NCBI RefSeq assembly: GCF_028372415.1
Contig: NC_092877.1
Span: 388,318,342 to 388,382,341, forward strand
Length of the DNA: 64,000 nt
Origin: Notamacropus eugenii
Lineage: Eukaryota; Chordata; Mammalia; Diprotodontia; Macropodidae
Direction of reading: 5' to 3'
The notes under the pieces are model-generated. The model was not told where the DNA came from, did not search any database, and worked only from the letters and a program-made list of their open reading frames with translations. The translations under genes were made by a program, and so were the position numbers. Below, in pieces: positions 12,285 to 24,800 of the stretch. The number at the start of each line of letters is the position of its first letter. The first letter of the stretch is position 1.

Positions 12285-12775
12285 GAGTCATTCCACCTGA
12301 ATAAGTTGTGGCATATGAATGTAATGGAATACTATGGTGAGCAGGCAGACTTCAGAAAAGCCTGGAAAGACTTGACATGAACTGATGCAGAGTGAAGGGA
12401 GCAGAACCAGGAGAACATCGTGCACAGTAACAGCAACATTGTAACCATGACCAGCTTTGATAAACTTAGCCCTTCTCAGCAACGCAATGATCCAAGATGA
12501 CTCCAAAAATGTCCACATCCAGAAAAGAACTACGCAGTCTGAACGCAGATCAAAGCAGGCTATTTGCTCCCTTTTTTGGGGTGGTTTTCCCCTTTGGTCC
12601 TGATTTTTCTTTCACATGACTAATGTGGAAATAGGTATAACATGACTGTACATGTACTATAGGCAGATTGTCTGCTGTCTTGGCGGGGGGGGAGGAGATT
12701 TAGAACTCAAAATTTTATAGAAGTGAATGTTGAAAACTATCCTTACATGTATTTGGAAAAAATAAAATATTAAGT
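12285..12775 (+). mobile_element. L1 3' end fragment (first of two)
   Basis: The blocks 'aagttgtggcatatgaatgtaatggaatactatgg', 'catgaactgatgcagagtgaag' and 'agcagaaccaggagaac' represent the C-terminal part of L1 ORF2. They are followed by a 3' UTR with 'acatgactgtacatgtactat' and the terminal 'gaaaaaataaaatatt'. The reading frame is broken. A GC-rich joint ('gtcgggggcgggggag') separates it from the next L1 piece. Confidence 0.8.
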
Positions 12776-12799
12776 CGGGGGCGGGGGAGAGAAAGGATT

Positions 12800-13745
12800 T
12801 GAGTCATTCCCTAATACATGGTCAAAGGATAGGAACAGGCAGTTTTCAAAGAAATCAAAGGTCTCTCTAGACACATGAAGAAATGCTCCAAATCACTATA
12901 GATCAGAGAAATGCAAATAAAAACAACTCTGAGGTACCACTTCACATCCATCAGATCGGCTAGCAAGACAAAAAAGAAAAATGACCAATGTTGGAAAGGA
13001 TGTGGGAAAATGGACACTAACGCATTGTTGGTGGAGGTGTGAACTGATCCAACCATTCTGGAGAGAAATTTGGAATCATACCCAAAGGGCTATACCAGCA
13101 ATACTGCTGCTAGGTCTGTATCCCAAATAGATTTTCTTAAAAACGGGGAAAGGTGCTACTTGTACAAGAGGATTCAGAGCAGTTCTTGTTGTGGTAGCAA
13201 AGTTGGGAATCAAAGGCACGCCCATCAGTCAGGGAACGGCTGAACAAGCTGTGGTATATGAATGTGATGGAAGAAATGAGAAGGTGGATTTCAGAGAAAA
13301 CCTGGACTTACATGAACTGACACAAAGTGGAACGAGCAGAATCAGAACATGACGCAGCAGCAGCAACAGTCACAGTAATTAACTGGGAATGATTTTGCTT
13401 TTCTCAGCAACAGAATGATCCAAGACAATTTCAAAGGACTTGTGCTGAAAACCTCTCTCTCCCTCCATCAAAAGAAAGTGACCGTGTCCAAATGCAGAGC
13501 CAAGCAGACTCTGTTGCTTTTTTCTTAAGTTCAAGTTTTCTTCCACAAAATGACTGATATGGAAATGTTTGACATGACTGCACATGTACTATGTGTACCA
13601 GACTGCTTACTGTTGGGGGGGGCAGCTCAGAGAAAAGGAGCAAGAAATAAAATTAGAAGCTCAGAACTTAAAAAAAAACTCAAACGTTAAAAACTGTTTT
13701 TACGTGTAATTGGGGAAAAAATAAACTATTATTTTTTAAGAAAAA
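12800..13745 (+). mobile_element. L1 3' end fragment (second of two)
   Basis: Same orientation as the first copy but longer. It starts in the ORF2 C-terminal domain ('aatgctccaaatcactatagatcagagaaatg', 'ccacttcacatccatcagatcgg') and continues through 'catgaactgacacaaagtg' to the L1 3' UTR and 'ggggaaaaaataaactatt'. It is 5' truncated and has broken frames. Confidence 0.85.
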
Positions 13746-15624
13746 GACTGCATCAGAATTCTTGCAAGGTCAAAGGAAAGCCAGATTTGGGGTGAGTGGA
13801 TTTCACAGGAATCAGAAAAAGGTTATTTATGCAGGTCTACAGTTCTGAAAGGGAAATAGATCTGAGACAAAGGGAAAACACTCAAAAAGGAAAGACAAAC
13901 AGAAATCCTTCCAGTTTGGAGGAAGAGGGGGAAATGCTCCATGACTCAGACTTGTAAAAGCCCACGGAGCAGATGGACACATGGGCAGGTCACTGAGGAC
14001 AACCAGAGGAGTCCAGTCTAAGGAGCTGAGGCAAGCATGGACAGACAAGGGTGGCTGCTGGACAGGGCCTTGAATGTTGACATCAGGGAGGAGGATGGGC
14101 CTGAGAGGGCCCTTGGCAGCTGGCTGGATAACTCCTCGGTGCCAGCCCCACAGAGATGTCACAGACAGGTGAAAAGAGCAGCATCCCTCTGGGGGGACCC
14201 CAGGGTCACAACCCAGCCTTGTTCTCTGGCCCGAGTGACCTTCAACAAGGACATTGACCCAGATGACTGTGGGCTGAGGGGTCAACCACCACACCTGCCT
14301 CCTTCTGCCCAGGACGTGGCCATGGTCCCTCCTATCCCTCTGCCCTTTGGCCTCCAAAGGGGAAGCAGCCAGTGGTGCCCACTGCCTGGAGGAAACCTCA
14401 CAGCCATCTTGGGAGAGGGGTTACAGGGGAGGTTATTTTCCCATTTGGCAGATGAGGAAGCGGAGATGGGGAGAGTGTCTTCTTGAGACTCCCTAGATTC
14501 CCAAGTTCAGCAGGTCCCTGGCCCCTGCGATGCCAGGCACTGATGCTGCAGTGATCAGACCAACAGGGTTCCACTGTACCCACCAAGTCTGGCCTCCAGG
14601 TCTGCTATGCCCACTGCTGGTGCCCGATTTATCTCATTTCCTCACAATAAGCGGGGAAGGCGCTAACCCTAACTCTGGGGTGCACTGGAACCCCAGTCTC
14701 CCTGTTCTGCCTGCCCCTGTGTCCACCCAGGCTCTTTGGGGGCAAGCCCTCAGCCTGTCTGCACCTGCACCAGGCTGGACGTAGACTGCAGCCCTGTCTG
14801 GCCTCCCTTGCAGGTGCCTCCACTGTCAAAAAGTCCAACGGGTACAAGAGATGGCTCATAAAGAGATCTCACGACCTAGGCCTGGTGGAATGCAGAGCAG
14901 GGGACCAGGGCTTCACTACCACTCTCAGTGGAAGTGCACAGGAGCTTCTGCCACTGCGGGGGTCCTGTGGCCTGCACTTACTTGCCCGCCAAGAATGGGA
15001 GGCCTTGCTTCCTGCTCTTCCAAATGAGAGAAAATCTACTGAACAGCACGTATGGAGACACCACTTGAACTTCCACTGGAGTCAACAGGAAAAATGTTCC
15101 CATATAAAAATGAAGCTTTGAAATCATTAATAGTTTTAAACCATAATAGACCAAACACAACTGTTCAACACTGACCCCCCCCACATCACCCCCAGTCCCA
15201 GGTCGCACTGGAGGCGCTGGTCTGCACGGAAAGCTGACAGGAACGACAGACAGACAGACAGACAGACGTCCCGACGCCTTGTGCCCTCCAGCTGCTACAT
15301 CTCGGGCCGCCACGGGCGGCACGGGTGCCCAGAGGCCAAGTCCATGAAACGTGCTTGCGCGGCCTGGCAGGGCTGAGAGGGCCTTCCTCTCGGGCACATG
15401 CCCGTGACCCTGAAGCCTCTGCACTCCCTTGGGCTCTTGTAGGCTGGAGGTGCTGGTAGCGACGACTGTCAAGGCCAAGGCAAGAGGGAGAGGTTCAGTA
15501 CGCGGTTCTTTGGATGATCGCTTCCTGCTAGAAATAGGAGGAAAGAAGGATCCACCAAAGCCGGGGCTGCCCCGCGGAAGGCCTGAGTGCCAGGCCATCC
15601 TACCTGGCCATGCGGCATCCAACC

Positions 15625-15860
15625 TCACGACTCAGCATCTGAGTCAGAGCTGCTTTGCCGACTGATCTCAATCTGCAGAGACGGTAAACGCTCTAAGCGA
15701 CTTTTCTTCTGGTGGGACTGCTCCTTCTCCTTGATCAGAGCTCCCCACGCCCGCTGAAGCTCTGAGTCCTCCTCCTCAGGGGCTGCTGCCTCGGGGTCTG
15801 CCTTCTCAGCCCCCTTCTCTTTTGCCTTCGTGGTAGATCCCAAGCGAGTCCATAAGCTGC
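15625..15860 (-). CDS. NCBP3: NCBP3 exon 13 (last coding exon)
   Basis: Residues 538-615 and the TGA stop at 15625-15627. It contains SLWTRLGSTTKAKEK, EDSELQRAWGALIKEKEQS and the C-terminus SSSDSDAES. The acceptor region reads CCAGCAG|GCAGC, a tandem NAGNAG. The downstream AG gives ...KKSGSLW, closest to human SGNLW. The upstream AG would add one Ala. Confidence 0.95.
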
Positions 15861-18800
15861 CTGCTGGGGGGAGGGTACGGTCAGTGAGGATCAAAGATCC
15901 CTGAGAAAACAGGCCCTGGGGCTGGTGCCATATTGCCAGGTGGGACAGGCCTTCCCACCCTCCAAGGAAGCCTTTCCAGATGCCCAATCCACCCTGGTCT
16001 GTGCCCTGCCCACTAACCACCTATTCTCTATGGGGGAGACTGCAAGGGTGTGTATGTTGACATGTGGGTCTGCATGTGAACATGACTGAAACCACACCAT
16101 ACAAAAACATGGAGGTGGGAGCTGAACGCCCCACTAGACAGAATAACATCAATTAAATGCCTACTATGTGCCAAGTCCTATGCTAAGTGCTGATAAAATG
16201 AGTATGAAAAAGTCCCTTGCTTCAAGGGGTTTACAATCTCTGAAGGAGCTGGGGATTCTGTGAGGGAATGGGGGTAGGGTGGGGCCACCCCTGGCGGTCT
16301 CCAGCTCAGGGGCATCACCAGCATTAAGGCGGGATAATGCTGAGCCCTCTCTAAAGGGAAGCCCTGTATGAACGACCCTGCGGTCAGTCTGGTGGCAACA
16401 GGAACCTGCGGGGGATGGTGTGCCTCATGTGGTCACTCCAGAGGGGAAGGGACGGGATGGGCGGGTGGGGTGGCCTTGGCCCCTTCCAGGTGCTCAGTCA
16501 GTATGCCTGGCACCCACCTGACTTCTTCTCCCGGGTGTCAGAATAGAGGCCCTTGATGTCCTGCCTGGGGATACCGAGCCTACTGTGGACATCGGACATC
16601 GGCTCTCTCCGTGGGGTGAAGGCGCTGCTCAAGGTCTTGACTTCTGGAGAATGTGGTCTCTTTCCTAATCTCTGACGGACATCTGGGAACAAGTAAGAAA
16701 AGGATCCGAGCCCAAGCTGGCTTGACTTCTCCTTCAGGGTCACTCCCATCCCCGGGAAACAGCTTCCTTTTGTGGGGAAGCAGCCCAGGGCCCCAATAGG
16801 GAAAGCTCACTAAAAGGATGGGAACAGGCCCAAACCTGCGCTGCTCTCCCAGGAAGAACGAAGGACTCCTCATGCTTCCTTTGGGGGATTTCTGATCACC
16901 GAGAAGGGCTGTGTGTGTGTCTCCATCTGTCCCTTTCTCTCCCTCCCACCCTTTGTCTACCCCTCCTTCCCTCCTCAATGTTTCTGGGGGTTGGGTGAGG
17001 TCTGTGGTGCCTCTGCAGCCGTACCAGATTTGACACTGCTCGCAGGTGGCCTCTGTGCTGTGTTTTGCCGCTTCTCCTCAAGCAGAAGCCGCACGTCGGC
17101 AACCTTGTCAGATGCCCCTTTGTTCCCGATGCGGTTTTTGACGTTGCTGGTGGCTACGCTGTCAGCCCTCATGGAGTTCCTGCATAAGAGCAGCAACCCC
17201 AGTGGTTCTTATCTGGGGAGGCCCCACAGGGAGCAACCTGATCCATGTCTGTAGGCCAAGGACACAACGCAGACCAAACCTCATGGGTTGCTTTAGTTCA
17301 TTTTCTCTACTAAGCAAGTGAGAGCTGGGCTACTTGGCTGCCTATGCCCTGCACCCTGTGGGAGGCAATTCTGGGACCAAGAAAGAGTTGGGGACTAGGA
17401 TCAGCCTGAGCCACAGGCAGCAAGAGCCAAGTCAATCCCATGCCTTCCTACCCATACCAGGAGAGCCTGGAGAGTCCCTATCTCCAGGTCCCTGGGCCAG
17501 AGAGAGCAACAGCAGGGCCATGGGGAGTGTGTGCTTATGGGAAGGACATGTATGATGCTGCTGAAGAGGCTTCTATCCTGTAGTGCAAATACTAAGAGGA
17601 CAGATGGACAGACACAACTCTGTTCAAGCAGAAGTGGGGAACATTCCAAAGGTAAGAGCCATGGGCAGGTGTTGATGGGAGTTTTCCCTCCAACAACAAA
17701 GGAGTAAGTTGGTGAGTGGGAAAGGAGCCCTGGGATCTAATCTTGCCTTAGTTTTCTCATCTATAAAATGGGGCTATCCATGCCCATCCTACCTGTCTTC
17801 CAGGGTTGTCCCAAGGCTCAACTAACATTATAAAAGTCAAGCACTTTGTAAAGCTTGAGACACTCACAGGCTTTAACTGAAGATAGTAAGTCACCAGGAG
17901 TCAAAGCTACCTTCAAACATGTCTCTCGGGGAGTTGGGGTGTGAGGGGGGCTGATGCTTGGCCACTACTACCTTGCTAGGGCCCTGACTCCTCCTTGACC
18001 CAACCCCCAGAGATAGGGTCATGCTCAGGCAGAAGCACAAGTGACTGTATGGCCTCTATGGCTCTCCCCTCCAACCCCTTCAGATAGGCGAGCTTAGAGG
18101 AAGGACTGGACACTGTCTGCTCAAGCAGCTGGGTGTGCATGTGAGCGTGTGTGCATGTGCATGAGCGTGCACCATTTCTCAGGTCTCAGGCAAGGCCCGG
18201 CTCTGCTCATAGAACGCACAGCCCAGCCGCCCCCTTACCGAATGCTCCTCAGCTGTGACTCGACCTCGTCCGCATACATGGTCATCTTCAAGCTCTTCTT
18301 TGGCGAGGGCGTGGAGATCATCTTCAGCTCCAGGTCATAATCCATCTCGTCCGAGTCAGAGCCCGAGCCGCTGGCACTGGGCCGACGGGATGTACTTCGC
18401 TCACGTGCCTGCTTGAAGGCTTGCAGCTCATCGCGGTACTCTACTACGATCCTGTCATCTTCATCCATGTCCTGGTCTTCCTCTTCCTCTTCCTCCTCTT
18501 CCTCCTCTATAGGCTCCTCTGGAACATTCACCAGACCTAGAAAAATTCAATCAGTGGAGTGAGGAAAGACCCCAAACAACAGGTCCTGCAGCATCTTGTC
18601 CACCTGCTTTTCTCTCCTCTCAGACACTCCCTGGTGGGAAGAGAAAGTCAAGGCATCCAAGGCAATCTGTAAGTCATCCAGCAACAATAATCTCTCCATA
18701 TGTGAGCTGGGAGATCTGAGTTCAAATCCTGCCCAAGGCTCTCAGACTCATCTTCTTCATGGGCCTCCCTCACCAGAGTGTCTTCAACAAAGGGCTTTGA

Positions 18801-21800
18801 AAAGTGTCAAGATGAAAAAACTGGAGCCATTCTGGTCCCTGGCACCAGCACGCTCACTGTGGCACCAGATCAGACAGACGTTAAAGATGGCGTCTCTCCA
18901 AGGGGAGAGTGGGTGGGCTTCAACACCCCTCTCATATCACTTCAAACCCTGCAAATGCAGCTGTAGACACATGCTAACGGTGTGACCCCGGGCAAGTTAT
19001 TTGACCCGTCTGCCCCATTGTAAGAATCACGAATGAGATTACATGTGTACAGCGCCGAGCACAGGGCTCGACACCCAGGAGACGCATCATAAAACTCGTC
19101 TTTCTGTCTGGGCTCCACGTGCCTAGAGCACATGGCTGGGCCGAGCTTCTGGGCAGTTAGGCGGAGGGACCAAATGTGTTCCATCCAATCCTGCCACCTA
19201 AGCTAGGTTGAGGGCTGACATCACCCAATCCACCTTTGGGGGACTCCCCCAAACACCTTTCTTCCACCCAGGTCTTTCAAACACCACACATTTCCTGACC
19301 CATCCCAGAGGCAGAAGGGACTCTGTAGGAGCTCTCTCGTGACAGGGAGCTCACCATCTGGCAAGGCAGTCCATTCTGTCCTCACAGTCAGGAACCTTTA
19401 TGTGGCATCAAGCTATGCCCTCCACAAGACAGGCAGCCCTTCAAATACCTGAAAACAACTGCCTTTTCTTTCTCAGGTACAAATACCTGTCATTCCTTCA
19501 ACAAAGCCCCCCATGACTCAGGTTTCCTGTGTGCCCCCTCACGTCATGGCCAGTTCCTAAAGGAGATGCATCTGTCTGCCACCATCTTTTCTGAAGTAAA
19601 GCCCCCCTTCCCAGTCTAAGGCCCCCTCCACTCTCTGTCAAGCTGTGGAGCCAGTCAAGCTAACAGGTGCCCACTCGACTCAGGCCAGATAACAAAGGGT
19701 TAGCCCAGGTAAAGTGGGGAGGGGGTAAAGGGGCAAGAAGAGGGAAGAATAAGAGAAGGAGGAGGAGGAAAAGGGAAGGAGGCATCCCTCAAAGCACCTC
19801 CAAGGCACACTCCATCCCTTGTCCTGGACCCCAGGTACCTGCATGCCGATGCTTGTAAGGAGGGGTCAAGGTCAGGCCTACATCATCCCCAATCAGTGTC
19901 CGCTTCCTAAGTGCGTCCCTCTGGATGCGGCGGGAATGGTATCTTCTTTTCCTGTGCCATTGTCAGAATAAATACTCTTGACTGTTGTCCTCTTCTCTTC
20001 AGGGAGCCCCTGGCTCAGCCCCAGCTGCCCACTGCCCGCCAGCTCCCAGGAGGATGGGGAGGAGGGGGCGCTGCCCACCAGCTCCCAGGAGGATGGGGAG
20101 GAGGGGGCGCTGCCCGCCAGCTCCCAGGACCACCTTGGAAGATTCAGCCTGTTTTCCCTATAAGCGACTGACACCCATCTCCTCGTGGCAGGGATGGATG
20201 GCCTCACCTCCACCCACCCACTATCAGCAGAAACGTCCCCAGAACACAACAAAGGTCCATGGCCACATTCAGGAGAGCCTGCCCCTCACCTCCAATGCTG
20301 GGCCCTTTCCCCTGACAAACACAAGCTCTCTGAATGGGGAGACTTTTGTTTCTGTGTCCCCAGAGCCTGACCCCCAGGTGGTGTCCACACTGCTCAGCTG
20401 ATGTGAAGGAAAGGGAGTCAAGGACAGATGCCGGGTTGGCGCAGGGCCGGCTGGCTGAACTCACCAGGAGTTGCTGAGTATGCCTTTCATGCCTCCATAG
20501 TTGGGGTTCCCGTATTTCATGTAATACTGGCTCCTCCGCGCTGCGCCGAGCTCCTTCTTGTCATCTACAGGGACAAGAGCAGATAACATCGAGTCCCACT
20601 GTGCCACCCCTCTAGGTCACTAAGAGGCCCCTGGGGCTCAGGCCAGGGGCCCCCATCCCTGCCTCACCACCAGGGCACCTTGAACTACATGGGTACCAAG
20701 ATCTTTTCACAGCCCAGATGGCCTCCCAGGCCCGGACCCTCCCGAGTAACTGGGCCTCCACCCCCCCAGATCAGAGTTGTGCCGCATGGCCCATGCAAAC
20801 ATCGGTCTGCAGAGTGCTCTAATGACCACTGAGGGATGGACCCTCTCTCCACGCCCCCCTGCAGACCCTCACCAAATACACATCCCATTGTAAATACACC
20901 ACAACCACTCCAACCCATACATACAACTCTCCCAACAAAAACATACCACACACTCATCCCCCCAGAGCCCACTCACATATCCCCTGTACCCACATACACA
21001 CCTCTCTACAAACATACAACCCCCAACTTCCACCTTGCCATGCATAAACACATATAACTCCCCCCAAAAACAGACCACACATACACACACCACACTCAAA
21101 CATCCCCTCCACCCCATGAGTCCAGATCTACCTTTTGTGGCGAATCTCATGAACAGCTTGTTTCCTTTGGCCAGTTTGTTAGCTGGACGAAGGTCGTTCC
21201 GTAAGAGGGAATCTTCCTCGACCTGTGACAGCGCATCCAACTTGAGAACATAAAACATGTGCAGAAAAAACAATGAGCATCTACTGGCTCTCCTCTATGC
21301 CCCCGGCAAGGGAGCCTGGCCACAGACTCTATGTCCTCCCAGCTGCCTGTGCCCTGCCTAGATGCCTCAAGGGGCAGGGGAGGGATGAAAGGGTTCCTGA
21401 AGTGCATCAGGGAGCCCCCACAATGAGTTTAGCACGGACCTTTTGCATGGCTGGACTGTCCACCCCCACCTCCAGCTGGTGGCTGGAGGCCCTGGTGTCT
21501 TCATGACTGACCTCCAGGTCACTTGCAGCATCATCTTCCACCTCTCCTTCCTCAGTCTCATCATCAGAGCTGTCCTGTTTGTCTAGATTCGGGTGCAGAG
21601 GAGAGGTGAGCCTCCTACTTTCGGTCCTCATGGGTCTGGCGCCCCGACGCCCACCCCCCACCCTGGGTACCTTTTCTCATCTTCTCTGGGGCCTTCTCCT
21701 CACTGGCTTCTCGGGTTTTGGCTTTATCTGTGGTGGGCAGGGAGCTCATGTTGATGAGGGCCCGCGTTGCAGTCACCTCGTCCAGCCAGACCACATTACC

Positions 21801-24800
21801 TGGTAGAGAATGGATACCCTCCCATCAAACATCCAGGTGAATCAAAGGGGCCTGGCCCTTTAGCCTTGGACCACATCAGGAAGCACCTGCCATACAGAAT
21901 GTGTGTATCTACTTGTGTCTAAGCTTTTCTTCCTAATTCCAAATCATTATTTCTCCCACTCACCAAAGTCCAGAAAGCTTCTCTTAAAGGCCTCCATAGG
22001 AGGAGCCCCCCTGGGGACTGAGACTGCTGGTCTTGGATACAATGAGCCGTGTGCTGATGTGGCAGAGCTTCCTGGGGTTATGATTAAGCCACAGGTCACA
22101 GGCTTTTTAGCTTCAGTCTCAGGCCTACTTAGCCAGCACCTCCCTCCCCAACCCTCAAGGTTAACAAAAGGATGAACTGAGATCATCTTGGTCTGACACA
22201 TAGTAGGTGTTTTATCAATGCTTCCTTCCTGCTTTCCCCCTACTTCCTAGAGAAAATGTGAGTCTTTAAGACAAGAAAGACCAGGCTTAGAGGCCCACTT
22301 TACCACCTTGGGCCTCACTCAGCTGTTCCAGCTGTTAATTGGGGATGACCAAAAAAACTGGTCATCCCTGACATTTTCTGTGGCCAGAATACCCACAAAA
22401 TTCCAGGTCTGGTGCACAGGTTCAAGCAAATTCTCCTTGGTACTGTCACCACACATGTCTGGGGGACTCCTTAGGCACATCGCCCTTGGCCAGGCACCCC
22501 TTACCCCAACCCAGCTCTACAAAATGTTTGACAGACCCTATCTCAGCAGAGCCCAAATGGCTTTAAGGCTGTAGACCAGAAAGCTCTCCCAAGTGAGAGA
22601 GCATGCCTTTTGACATGGCTTGGGCATCCAAGGCTGTCAGCTTAGCTGGGAGGACCTCTGTCTCCTCAAACATATCATTCCCCCTCTTCCCCCACAAAGC
22701 AGGTTTGGCCCATAGGCTCTCTCTTACAGGAGGTGTCATCCAGCCACTCAATGTGAGCAGGGGGGTACTCCTTGAAGTAGGCGAAGATGTCCTGGGTGCT
22801 CATCTCATCAACTCCACAGACGTAGATGGTTTCCAGTCTCACCTTGGGGATTGCTATGAAGGCACAGGCAGAAGCAGGTGGTTACCACCAGCATGGACTC
22901 TGTGTCCCAGAAAAACTTCTGGCCATCATCACATGACTTTTTTGGGGTGGGGGGGCTGTGCCCATAGGCCCTCACTTCCAGCACTGCACAAAGACCTGAC
23001 CAGAGCACAGCCGAAGTGGCAGTGCCTGCAGGATGAGCCAGGTGTTTTCCCACCTGACCCCCAGCTCCCTCATCACCAGCTTCAGGTCAATAATCCATGT
23101 TCCCTCAGTTGATCTCTAAGGGTGGGGCCAAGAGCTCTTATCTAGCTTTGGAAGAGACTTCTGAGCACTGATTAAGCTCCTAAAATGTGCCAGGCAGTCC
23201 TGGCCTTGAAGGAGTTCACAGTAATGAGGAAGACAACATGAACAAACAAGATATAGACAAGATAATTTGGAGAAAGATATGAAGAAGGAAGATATGGAGA
23301 TCAAGAAGGGCCCAGAAAGGCTTCATATAGATGGGAGGATTTTAATTGGGATTTACAAGAAGTCAGTAGCTGGAGGAGTGGAGGGAGAACATTCCACATA
23401 AGGGGGCCAGCCAGAGAAAATGCCTAGAATGAGAAGATGGAGGGTCATGTTGGTGGAATAGTTAGGAGGCTGGTGAACCTGGATGAAAGAGTATGTGGCA
23501 GGGTGTAAAGTATAAGATGAGAAAGGTGGGAGGGAACTATGTCATGAAGGGCTTTGAATGCCAAATATAAGTGTTTACTATTTGATACATTAGGGAATCA
23601 CTGGAGTTTGATCACTTTGGTGAATGAACAGACTAGAGCAGAGAAAGATTTGAGGTAGGTAGACCCACCAGTACCTACTGTAATAGTTCAGGCATGAGGT
23701 GATAAGGGAAGGGGCTTAATCAAGAGATGCTGAAGAGGTGAAATGAACAAGAGATGGTACAGCAGGTAAAACGGACAAAAGATGGTGCAGGGGGTAAAAT
23801 GGACAAGAGATGGTGGGGGGTGGGGGGGAATGGACAAGAAAAGGCGCAGAGGTAAAATGGACAAGAGGTGGTGAATTGGACAGGCCTTAGTACTAGCTTG
23901 GTTGGGGGGTGAGAGGGCCAGGCATGTTGGTGACAGGCCCCCATCTTATTTTACCTGGAGCAGGTAGGGGAGAAAATCAAAGCCTAGATCTGAAGGGGGC
24001 AGCCCAGGTCTGGGTTGCTGGGGCTCAAGCCTTGGATGTGGTCCCCAGTCTCCTGAGGGCATCAGCAGGCTCCTCACACATCCCTCTAGATCAGTGACCT
24101 TGAGGCTCATCTTTTGGCTCAAGTGAGGTCAGAACCATGGGAAGTTAGGTAAGGAGAAGCCTGTCAGACTTGTTCAATAAGAGGGAAATATGTAGGGATC
24201 TATGTGTGGCTCAAGGAGATCAGGAGATCCAAAGGAGCCCATCCCCCAACATGTTCCATGAGCACCTGGAAGGAAGGTCTGGGTGGGCTGGGAAGGATCT
24301 GCACCTCCAAGAAGACCCACATGGAGGGATTACCCAGTACGGTCTAGATCTACACAGGGGAGGCATTTGGAGTCACTGGTTTCTGGAGTCTTAAGAAGAG
24401 GGAGACCTAGCGCTGTCATCGCAGGGAACCCTGGCAGGAACCCAGGGGTTCACGCCACAGCCCCAATTTTCACACCCTCCCAGCTGGGGAATGAGGGATG
24501 AGTGCAGACTTTCAGATAAGTAGTTTAGGCCTTCCTGGGTCCCTTCCATTGGTGACAGTGCCTGGAGGTTACCCTCCTCAAGACAGACAGAAACCAGCTT
24601 CATTTCCCTCAGTAGTGTGGTTGGTTCAACGTCAGGACGCCTTTGAGTTTCACTGCAGCTCTCGGCTGGGGGTGGGGGTGGGGGGTCTCCTACCTTTCTT
24701 CATCATGTCTCGGTCCAAGGCCACATTCCTTTGGGCAAGGTTGACTTCGGCTCGGAAGTGAAAGCGCTTGGCTCGCTGCTCTTTCTTCTGGATAGCTTCC

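Larger units (their letters stand above)
7331..15624. other. ITGAE-NCBP3 spacer including probable NCBP3 3' UTR
   Basis: No conserved reading frame was recognised. The first few hundred bases above 7330 should contain the ITGAE promoter on the minus strand; I see no clear TATA box. The stretch holds a 12-bp perfect hairpin (8464-8492), MIR-like pieces (about 9240-9310, 9495-9560, 11430-11660, 11870-12020) and two L1 tails (12285-13745). The NCBP3 3' UTR should start at 15624 and run leftward. I saw no canonical AATAAA on the minus strand between 15624 and about 13750, so the UTR end is not placed. A GACA run lies at about 15246-15268. Confidence 0.5.

Noticed and set aside
14978-15628. Minus-strand frame of 216 codons just downstream of NCBP3
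   Set aside because: It overlaps the NCBP3 stop in another frame and falls in the probable 3' UTR; no conserved motif or acceptor.
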